Shown here: positions 1 through 10,700 of the stretch, in pieces
How positions within the stretch are numbered: the stretch's first letter is position 1
Layout of the letters: the number at the start of each line of letters is the position of its first letter
NCBI GenBank assembly: GCA_014155875.1
Contig: JACEFZ010027761.1
Coordinates: 360,001-424,000, forward strand
Length of the DNA: 64,000 bases
DNA from: Cepaea nemoralis
Lineage: Eukaryota; Mollusca; Gastropoda; Stylommatophora; Helicidae
Direction: 5' to 3'
Made by a program: the position numbers and the translations under genes
Notes under the pieces: model-generated
The model's input: the letters and a program-made list of their open reading frames with translations, nothing else
What the model was told of the DNA's origin: nothing
The model's database searches: none

Positions 1-438
1 TGAGAACCACTGGCCTAGTATATTTCGCTGCATGCATGCACCTGACGAGATGCAGCGAAATATGGCAGGCAATAGCGCGTGCAACAGATTGTTTGTGGCG
101 TCTGTGTTTACATTTAAATTACAGCAAATATAATAAAACGAATCAATGTGATCACTGCGTGTGAATATTGCATTTTCAAAATAAGAAGAGTGCCTACAAC
201 AAAAGTACTTTCAAAGAAAAGATTTGAATTCGTATCCTCCCATTCTTGTGTGTATCTTGTGTGTTAGATTTTCGTTCATTTTCGTTACTCCTCATAGCTC
301 ATCGGCCGTATGTATCGCTGACATCGACGGCTAGAAGTCAACAAATGAATTCACAATGGCAAGATACCCAGCGTAAGTTGAAGTGTTATCACGTGAATTA
401 ATAGCTAAATTGTCTTTTGACTCGTTTGAGTGAGTCCT
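1..438. other. Intergenic, no gene seen
   Basis: AT-rich sequence without a convincing reading frame or recognisable repeat family. It ends at the target duplication of the SINE that follows. Confidence 0.5.
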
Positions 439-452
439 GACTTCATTTAGTT

Positions 453-836
453 TAGTTTAGTGTTTAGTTTAGTTTAGTCGATGGATCAACATCACGGCAC
501 ATGGGTGCAATCCATAAGTGCTCCGTACTCCTCCTAACTCAAACCTGAGTCTGGAGAAACTCATCTGAGTGCACGAACTTCTTAGCACCGGCGAGGATCC
601 TGAAATACTTTGGGTAGATTGTTAACTCGAAATTTTGCCTGGGCAGCGTCGTGAGGTTACCCTTTTTCGATTTCCAACTGCCAAGGGATTTTGTACGTGC
701 GCAAAAATACACACGGGCGTCCGATCTCACTACCCAGAGACCAGGGGCAATTTTGTTACTAGAAGTCCACGTGAAAAAAATTCCGGTCCTCACTGGGGCT
801 TGAACCGGGACCTCCAGCACTCGAGGCGGACACAAC
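453..836 (-). mobile_element. tRNA-derived SINE (family F), 5'-truncated, with target duplications
   Basis: Read on the minus strand, a polymerase III B-box-like motif (GGTTCAAGCCCC) follows a tRNA-like head. A 300-bp body and an AGTTT-repeat tail lie at the left end. The element is flanked by 14-bp direct repeats GACTTCATTTAGTT at 439-452 and 837-850. The same family is at 7226-7625, where the head is more complete. SINEs have no proteins of their own and depend on a LINE for retrotransposition. Confidence 0.85.
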
Positions 837-856
837 GACTTCATTTAGTTCTGATC

Positions 857-1664
857 ATGTTTTTTCAAATTGGCTAATGAGACCACCAGATATGCCTTGA
901 AAAACCAAAGCCAACGGCACTTCAATGATGCCTGTGTCATTTCCAAGCGAAGATATGCATATTTGAGTGTCCTGATCTTAAAGAAATGCTCAGGATTCCG
1001 TTCACTGAGCATGTTTCTTTCAAGTCCCAGTCACAGTAATAGCTGAATTGATCACAATTTGTTTTCTTACTAATGTAACTTGTTTGGTTTCAAACGGACA
1101 TCTTAGCAACCATACATCATTGCGATCGGGGTAGCAAAGCCTAACTGCTCATCGCATATATTTGTAGATATGATGCATCGCGAACTAATTAGCAAATTTA
1201 AAATGGCCACTAATTTATTACTAATTCATTAAAAGGACAGTCCATTATTAGTGTTAGCTTAAAGACCAGGCAAGATGTATATTTTATTATGCGGAATAAT
1301 GCTATGGACCTAGTGGTTACTTTCCTTTTTGATAGGATGTGCCGTGACCTAATTAGCAATTAAGAATGGCCGTCAATTAATTGTTCATTAATTACCAATT
1401 ATAGATGACATGAGCAGTTAGATCACGCTATCCAGGTTGCAGTCATATTTGGTTGCTCAGATGTTCATTTAAAAACAAAAAAAGTTATAGTAGCAAGAAG
1501 CTCAGTGAGTAAATTCCTGAGTATTTCTTTGTTTAAGATCACGACACTCAATATCGCCACTTAGAATTGACATACAGGCTTCATTAAGGTACCGTTGGAT
1601 TTGGTTTTTCAAGGCCTATGTAACTGTTGTGTATTCATGAGTAAATACCCAATTTGAAAAATAT
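857..1664. repeat. Long imperfect palindrome (fold-back element)
   Basis: The left arm (about 857-1210) is complementary to the right arm (about 1320-1664). Pairs seen by eye include CCTTGAAAAACC near 895 with GGTTTTTCAAGG near 1602, TTTTTCAAATTGG near 861 with CCAATTTGAAAAA near 1649, and the GCTCAGTGA / TCACTGAGC pair. Inner parts also match around AACTGCTCAT and CTAATTAGCAA. Arms are about 350 bp with many mismatches. There is no ORF, so it is probably a non-autonomous fold-back or MITE-type element of unknown superfamily. Confidence 0.7.
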
Positions 1665-2684
1665 TATCAAAGTAATGCAACATTAACATTTAAAAATTTA
1701 GTCTTCAAAAATGATCAGACATGATGCCGCCATGAAAATTCCGTTTTCTGAGTATGATGGGGTCCATGTAGAAAAAAATGTCTCCAACAGACACTACCAT
1801 TGACGAACAATAATGAGAGATGCAAAAATACAAGACAAATGCTACAGATTTTTTAAAAATACTCATCTAACAGTATTTTCTCATTTACAGTTAATTCTAA
1901 AATAAATTGTACTGCCGGTCTGTGTGAAAATTGTCTCAAACGGGTCATAGACGGATATGAAAACTGATTTAAAAAGTATGTTCCATAATGATAAATGATT
2001 TTTAAAAAAGTAAAAGTATACAGGTAAATTATTAATAATCTTTAAACTTGTATTCTCTTTAACTTTAGTAGTTCAAATTGCACGTTATGAGTGTAAAAAT
2101 TATACACGCTGGTCCGATAGATATGCGTGGCGACGATATTTTGGATTTCTAATCGCAAATACGAAACAACATCTCTGCAGAAATATTTTTTTCTACCACA
2201 ATTCTAGCAAGTTCAGCGATGAAACTTTCCAAATATATATAAAAATGGATGCAGAATTCTAAATATCCATCTAAAATTAATGGTGTTCTATGAACAACAT
2301 GAGAAAAAAGTAAACTACTTACCGTGTGGCAAATAATTGAAATTATTTCAAATACAATGGTAATTTCAACCAACCACTATGCTCATAATGTTAGACTTAC
2401 CTATTCTGCAGAAACTAATATTGTGTTTGTTATTGTCACGTGATATTTTAATCAGTGGATCCTGTCAGAAAACATGCGTGGTCTTTTCATAGCCTTTTTT
2501 GATGACACAATGGATCCTTCTGCGCAGGCACAGAATACTAGTTCTGGTTTCGATCTAATTGCATTAGAAAATGGAATAGCTAATTTAAATGTACACTTTC
2601 ATACATGATACAGACATGGTGAACTGTATTCTGACTCCACACTAACATGACAATTATTTTAATCCTACTACCACTATTTATAGA
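1665..2684. other. Intergenic, nothing recognised
   Basis: AT-rich sequence. The only open frames are short and show no family resemblance. Confidence 0.4.
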
Positions 2685-2917
2685 GGGAGCCGCATTAGCA
2701 TAGTGGCTAGCACACTCGTCTACCGGTCCAGTGGTCATGCATTCGAAACTCCATCGAGGCAGATTTTAACAAATTGACCTGGGTTCCCAGGTCGACCCAG
2801 CTTAAAATAGGTACCAGGAAATGACCTGGAAGTAAAGGCGGCCGATGTAATATTGACCACATCACCCATTGGTGCCGATTGTTCTGTACCATATACCCAA
2901 TAAACTTCAAAGCATGT
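2685..2917 (+). mobile_element. tRNA-derived SINE (family C)
   Basis: It begins GGGAGCCGCATTAGCATAG (A-box-like), then a degenerate B box (CATTCGAAACTCC), then a body with CTGGGTTCCCAGGTCGACCC. Related copies are at 12047-12290, 15066-15140 (head only) and 33245-33590 (body only), which shows a dispersed family. Confidence 0.75.
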
Positions 2918-2929
2918 TAACGTAAATCA

Positions 2930-4100
2930 ATCAATAAGGTGCCGTCTCCACAATGAAGGTTGTCTGTTTGTCTGTCTCTCGTCTTGATTGTACATTCTGT
3001 CAGACTGCTGTTTATCCACCTATTGATGTTATCTTCCCATATTGTATAGTTGTCTACCTCTTGCTGACTAGCCTTCAACCTTACCCACCAGTATGGTTGT
3101 TATAAGAGTGTTATGTCTTTTAACATGGCTGAAATATTTAACTTGCCTCTTTTTAATTTCTCCCATCATAATTTGTAGAATGTAAGTAATTTTAATTTTC
3201 TTGGTTTGTAAGAATATTTTCTGCAACATTTAAATTAAAAAGCCCAATTTTCTTCTTTAGCGATTGCGAAGTTGTCCATGACTTACATCTGTATGTTGCC
3301 AATACTGCTCCTTAACACCATCAAAACGCAAGTAAAACATCATATTTTTAAGCACATCATTTTCACACAAAATGAAAAGTCAGGAAAATATCAGGCAGAT
3401 TTGTGCTGATTACAATATATACACTATATTCTATTTAGTTATAATTACTATTCGTTTAAATTTAATTATTTAAATACTCCTCAGCTTATTTGTGATAGGC
3501 TAAGCAAACTTAGGGGCACAAATGTGGCCTATTAGAGCAAGCATAGTTTGACATATGCCATCATATGATGATGAACTTTCAATGTTAGGTTTGTTTTCCA
3601 TAATGCTAAATAATTTAACTGAATAACCACATTACTGCACATGCTATCAGTTTTAGAATTTCTTCTTGAGGGACTTTTAGACTTTCACAAATTCCTTCAA
3701 ATCAGAATAACTTTAATCTAAAATAGTTTAAAACGAGAATCTGGCGTAAATCGATGAGATTGAGAACCAGAGGGCATTGTCTTTTCTAAAATAATAAACA
3801 CAAACTACTTTCACAATCTATTTTTCTTAAAAAAACGATTACTCCACGCTTCTTGTCTGATATAGTTAAAAAGGCATATTTTTTCTATGTGTATATTTTC
3901 ATTTACTAGGTACTAAAGATTGCAGAAAATAAGAGAAATAAAACAAATAACGCACTGTCAACACTACGTTGATTTATCAGCTTTTGGCAGACTAGAGTAG
4001 TTTCATAGAACCGTCTAATTGACTCTTGGCAGTGAATCAGTTAAATATTGGTCTTATATTTTTTTCTGTGTATTTTTCAAACCCCATTAACATTACAATG
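2930..4100. other. Probable upstream region of the MEI4-like gene, nothing certain
   Basis: AT-rich sequence with no clear ORF. Any promoter or non-coding first exon of the MEI4-like gene should lie here, but no motif is strong enough to call. Confidence 0.35.
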
Positions 4101-4121
4101 GGCATCCTTTTCATTTATTTT

Positions 4122-4416
4122 ATGCCAGACTACAACATATCTCAGCTGAAACTAGCTGTTGCTATTGCAATCCTTCGGATAAAACCTCCAGAACTGTCTG
4201 GTCGAAAATACACAGAGATGCTGCAGACTCAGTATTTGTCATCACGCTCACTTCTGCAAGACCAGCACCCCCAGAAGAAGATGCAGACCCTTCAACCGCA
4301 GCAGAAAAATCTTGATAAGATTGTACCTTTGCCAGACAAAGACACCCCTTCATGTACTGTTGTATTGCAGCAAACCCAAAATATCAATTCTGGCAAGACT
4401 TCGGTTGCATTGTCAA
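4122..4416 (+). CDS. MEI4: MEI4-like exon 1 (N-terminal helix)
   Basis: It encodes residues 1-98 plus one base. MPDYNISQLKLAVAIAILRI is the most conserved part of the protein. The rest is Gln- and Ser-rich and lacks the coiled-coil seen in vertebrates. The donor is A|GTAAGT at 4417 (phase 1). A pyrimidine-rich stretch ending in CCAG at 4128 could be an acceptor, so the true 5' boundary is uncertain. Confidence 0.72.
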
Positions 4417-5529
4417 GTAAGTCATCATCACATTTTGGTTTGTTTAATCATTAGTTAGTTGCATGTTCTATACAGGATGTTGCAATAAACCCCAGCATTT
4501 AATAGCTGTTTGCAGTTTAACATTCAGTAGTTTGCCTTCTGAACTGCTGATGCTCATACCATTGTCAAAATTAGTGGAAAGCTATCTGCACCCAAATCAT
4601 GTGCGGCTAATTTCAAACCTGGTATGTCACGATTCTCATTAGGATGATGAAACTGCATTCACCTCCCATAGGTGACAGATGCTGACAGTTTGTTTAATGG
4701 GAGTCTCCGTGGCGAAGTGGTCAAGCCGTCTGCCTCGCACTCCTAAGGTTGTGGGTTAGATACCGGGCTATGTTTTTCGGTTCACAAGTGTATTTTTCTA
4801 AGAGACTCCTGGGGGTCATCGCTGGAGCTACAAAGTTCATGCTTTGTGTGATGCTTTCGGCATGCCACCCAGCGGAAAGAGACCAAGTCATATGGGATAA
4901 AACCCTGTGCAATGAAGTTGAGCCTCTCAACTTTTAAGACTTTCCAAGTTTGTTTAATAGTTTACTATTGTCTGTGCAGTTGATGAAGTCTTTGAAATAC
5001 TGGAGAGTTTGAGAAATACCAGCATGGTTTCAGCTCATTGAATAGAAACACCCAACTGCGTCTCTTACTGGTAGAAGATACACATCACACAAGAGTGGGC
5101 CAAGTATCCATCGGAATAAGTGCCTCTCATCAGAGCAGGGCACGCAGTGATACTGACTGAGAAATTGCTGTCAACAATTTAAGTCACAAGCCACCAGTTT
5201 TGGATGTGGAAGGGAAGAGGAAACAATCACATTATCTTTCTAAGAATAAGCTTATGAGAAGGTCACATATCTGGAATAGAGGAGTCATGTATTTAAACAC
5301 ATTGTGCCAGTCCTTCCATATGACATGAATCGAGCTTAAAATATGAAGTCTTTCTGCTGATTAACCAAACATGACATGGCATCAATTTGAAAGATGAAGT
5401 CTTTCACATGACATGGCATCAAGTTAAAACATAAAGTTTTCCTGCTGAATAACTGAACATGAAATTGCATGAAGTTGAAACATGAAGTTTTCCTGCTGAA
5501 TAACTGAACATGACATGAGGTCAAAACGT

Positions 5530-5615
<86 letters not shown>

Positions 5616-5670
5616 TGCACGCATAAGTGAGAGAATGAAAGAGAGAGATTGTGCATTTATATGTTGGTTG

Positions 5671-5732
<62 letters not shown>

Positions 5733-7694
5733 GTATGTGTTTATGTGTGGGAGATGTAGGGTGCATGTATATATTAGTTCATGTCTAAGTGTGTTTATGT
5801 GTGAAAGACACACAGAGAGAGGGTCAGTGCATATGTTAGTTCATGTCTGTGAGTGTGCATGGAAATGTGTGTGTGAGTGAATTTGTTAGTGCATATGTGT
5901 GTATGAGAGAAAGAGAGATAGTAGCAAAGCATAACACCACACAGAGATTCATTGTACTTCAACTGGTATCAATATCTTGTCATGTCTGCATTACAGATAG
6001 TCATCAAAATGGAACAGATGTTTGTCTGAAATCCTCAAAACCAGAAACTACAAATATGACCTCCAATTATTCCGAGGCCAGAAAAGAAATATCTGCAAAT
6101 TGTGAGATAACTCCAGTTTTAAAACGAGAAAACATAGCTAAATTAGGTGATACTTTGGTAAGCATTTGCTGCGCAAATGGTATTTTGTTATTAATAATTT
6201 AGTGTCCATTTAGTTTAGTATTCATGTTTTTGTAAAAGCAGTATTAAAGTGCCGGTCTCCGTGGCTAAAGGCTAACGGGCGCGATTCGTAAGCCCGCTCA
6301 CTCGATTTTGAAACAGCTGTGACCGATTTGGCAGCAGACCGTGTTGTGCTGGGTTTTAATGTGTTGGTATGGGAGCCGGTCGTTCAGGAAGCAATGGCAA
6401 ACTACTGAACGTAAACTTGGCAAAACATCAACAACAGCAATAAAATGCTGGTGTTGACAGTGATGTCCTGTAAATAGAATATGCAAAATAAAGTATTACA
6501 GTAGTAATTTGGTATGAGATGGGTGGATGCCTAGGTATATAATGGTAGGACATTATGCTGACAGTGGTTGGATGGGGGTTCGGTGTCAGCTCTTGTTTTA
6601 TCACTATGGGAGGGAGAGACTGACCACTGATTCTTCTATGCACTCAGACTTACAAGATTTGATGGTCTTAATACTCCACATATCCACAACAGGCTCATTC
6701 AATAGGACTTGTTTTTTTTTCTTTTTTATGGTATTGTAATGATTTGTAAGTAATAATTTGGTATGAGCTAGGTATCAAAATGTTTTCTATGTAATATTGC
6801 ATGACTTCATCTGACTTATTTTACCATAATGTGGTAATATATGGCATGAGATAGGTGTTGTAATCAAAATCAAGGGTCGGAGATGTGCATGATTCCCTAT
6901 GCCAATTGACAAGGCATTTGAAGAAAGAAAGGTGCCACTGTCGATACATGATTCCAGAGATTTAAAACACATTTGAAATGGATAAGAATTTCACTGAAAA
7001 AATTGTTCTTAACATGTGTTGTGTGATGGGCTCATTACTGTGAGCCATGGACATCACATACTGTGTTGTCTGACTTTTTACATTTGGTCACAGAAATGTG
7101 GCTTACCCAGTGGCCATTTCCATTGTGCTTCTTTGAAAGTAATGCAGTCATGATTTATTTCATGTTTGTTTTTTATCGTTGTCCTCCTCAACCAACCTCT
7201 CCCTTTTGAACATCGGCTTAAATCTAGTTTAGTTTAGTTTAGTCGATGGATCAACATCATGGCACACGGGTGTAACCCATAAGTGCTCCGTTCTTCTCCT
7301 AACTCAAACCTGAGTTTGGAGAAACTCAGCTCAGTGCATGAACTCCGTAGCACGGCGAGGATCCTGAAATACTTTGGGTAGATTTTTAACTCGAAATTTT
7401 GCCCAGGCAGCACAATTAGGCTACTCTTTTTCGATTTCCAACTGCCAAGGGATTTTTTACGCGCACAACAATACACACGGGCATCTGATCTCACTACCCA
7501 AAGACCAGGGGAAATTTTATTACTAGAAGTCCACGTGAAAAAATCCCGGTCCACACCGGGGCTTGAACCCGGAACCTCCAGAACTCGAGGCGGACACCAT
7601 ACCTCGAGACTACGCAGCCCCCTAAGGCTTAAATCTTCTGGAAGTAAAAGGCGAAGAGTTAAAATATAACAATGAATCAAATAGCAACTAAAGA

Positions 7695-7763
<69 letters not shown>

Positions 7764-10700
7764 TGTAATGCTGGTATCTTATAGGTGACTCTCTTTATTT
7801 GTCTGCCACAATTTTCTTATCCAATACTAAATCATTGACTCTTGCCTTATTACAGTTAGCTTTCCATGAAGCTGATGACTTCAGAGACGTACATATGTTA
7901 GAGAATTACAGATTTATGCACAGTGTGATTGAATTACAAGGACTAGCTAACCAGAAACCTGGACTGGAGGTAATATTGGTTCTTGTTGTTTATATTTTTT
8001 GTTGACAGTTTATTTATTCCTAGCTTCCCTATGTCTTTTGTTGGTAGTCATAGTGGTAGTCATTGATTTGATTGATTGATTGATTTAGGAACCGACATCA
8101 CAGCATTATCCCCTTTAGACAAGTCACCTTAGAATTAATATCATGTGAGGGTTAAACTGTGATCAGCCGCTACTTGTGGCTGACTCATTCACAGGATTAT
8201 TATTCAGAGCCAGGAATGGACCCTAATATAACTTCTCTTTGAGGTTGAACGGGGTAGGGGTAATAGTATAATTGGAATAGTAGTCATTTTCTTCCAACTT
8301 CACAGCAATGGGTTGCTCCATGATTGCTTCATTCCTGTGCCAGCGAAAAACCACACAAAATGGTAATTAGTGTTCTATGTGAACTCATGAAGGAAACAGT
8401 AATTTCCACAAGCCAAATCACCAGAGCACCGATAACAGGCCATCTTTGACTTTAATGTGCAACCTCTGAAGTCGGAGTGGGTTCGCCTGATGGCGAGGGA
8501 CACTGTTAAAAGGGAAAGCTAATCCACACGCAAAATTCAGTCCATCATTACTATAAATAGTATTATGGACTATGCTTGAGTTCAGAGTGAGCGAGCAAAA
8601 AAAAACAACAAACAAACTATAATGTGCAGTATGACAAACACAAGCAGCCCGCGCATGCATTATAGCATTAGGCAGCCGCCCGGAATGCCAGAAAACTAGC
8701 TGTCCGCCATGATCTCAATCCGCATTGCACCATCACTACTGACACAAGCAAAACACACTTAAAATGAAATTCACGGATAACGGTGATGCATCAAGCACTC
8801 AACTCAGTAGCTGGGTAATGAAACTGGCTCCTCCAGTTCTAAACATTGGGAAAATGCACTAGTGGACCATGCTCGGAGACAGTAAATTCTCCAAGGTTTT
8901 ACCAGCCTGTCTGTCTATCTGTCATTATTGTGCAAGAAAACACCATCCAACAGTGTAAATATGGGCCATTCTGTCCGCCTGCTCATTTCCCAACACACCA
9001 GCATGTCCTGGGGAATAATCCAACGGATACTCCCTATCTTGGAAATTTTAAGTCAAGCAAGCCACTCTGCTTAAGGCATACCCATCCTCTTACAAAAGCA
9101 AAGACAGAGCAGATCCAAAGTTTAAGACAAAGGAAGCATTCTAAAAGAAGACAGCAGCACAACATGGAGTGTTAAAGAATGAAAGCAACAACATGGACTG
9201 AAGCAAAATCATCAAGGATTGGAAGGTAACCCCAGTGCTGATACTGCTACAGGCAGTGGTGGACTGGCCAGGGGTCAGCTTGTCATATGGCAAGGGTTCT
9301 GTGGGCCCTAATGAAGTGGACCCCCTTAAGCACTAGACAATATGTGTAACTGATTCAGTGCTGAAGGATGATATATCACTTCAGTGCTGAAGGATGATAT
9401 ATCACCAAATGTGACCTCTAATTTGGAAAGAAGGACGTTATATTGCCATACTAGTGTCATTGTGTTATTTGTTTTGTTTCTGGCATCTTCCGCAATTTCA
9501 CTGCTCAGTGAATGGAAATTTACATTATAATACTTGTTCATTTGAATGTGTACCATGTTTAGTCCAAACCTATTTTTCATTTGGCACTGAATCAGTTAAA
9601 AGGACCTTTTAGTTCAAAAGGCAATCAATATTTTTAGACCTAGTCTATTACTAGCTACTGATGTGCTAAGTATTAGGTCATCGTTTATTCTAGGCCATGG
9701 TGTAATGAGGTGGAGGTAACCATTTCCTTTCCTCATTATCTTTCCTTCGCAAGCAATTCCCAGAAAATTATCCACATCCATTTTATGAGACAGGGTCAAC
9801 ACTAAAGCCAAACTGGTTGGAACAAGGATCCTACAACAGCTGGTGATTGAACCCAGACCTTTGTTTTGATAAGCAAGTGCACAAAGCCAGGACTAATTCA
9901 TTAAGAATAGAAAGATGGAAATATAGTGTGTTTACAACACAGGGTCTTGCATCTCTGGTGAGCATGGTAAACCTCTCAGCCATGCTACCTTCACTAGGCA
10001 ATTTTACATTCAGTAGTTTGCCATTACTTTACATACAGCTGACATCTCATACCGTCAAAATCATCGCAACTTGTTCTGCTTCCAAATCACCCACAGCTGG
10101 TTTTGAACCCTCGATTCATGTAACTATACCATTGAAGCAGAATTGCTTGCTTATGGAGTCTGTTGCAAGACTTAATGAGACATTACAAATAATTTTACTT
10201 TACAAATAAGCAATACTACAATTTTGCTTTTGTTAATTAAGTTGTCTGCTTTGTTCAGACTGACCATCTGCTGAAATCTGCTTGCACCCACATCAGTACT
10301 TTACGAAATGTGATTAGCCACGATGTCATGATTCTGTCCGAGTCGTGCATGTGCAAGGGTGCTGAAAGTATCATCATGGTCACCGACAGCGTTCCCTGGA
10401 TAGGAGATCGGCCAGAGTTTATGCAGGAAGTGTGCTCACTTGTTGAGTGTATCATTGCCAAGTTGGTACAGACATCAAGTTCTGGACAATCTCAGGTAGG
10501 TGTTGTAATTGTGACACAGCATAAGTTAGTTACATGTCTTTTTATGGGATGTTGCAGTCAAACCCAGCATTTCCGGGAAGGTTAACCCGGTCGACAAATG
10601 CCCGCAGAAGTCGGATGTGTCGGCCTAACGGCGCAAGAACGCAGCTCTGCTGTAAACAGGCACAACGCAGTCACATCCGGAAAAAAAATCCGGATGAACG

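Noticed and set aside
5336..5813. Leu/Ser-repeat open frames on the minus strand
   Set aside because: They are translations of the GA microsatellite, open only because the dinucleotide lacks stops.
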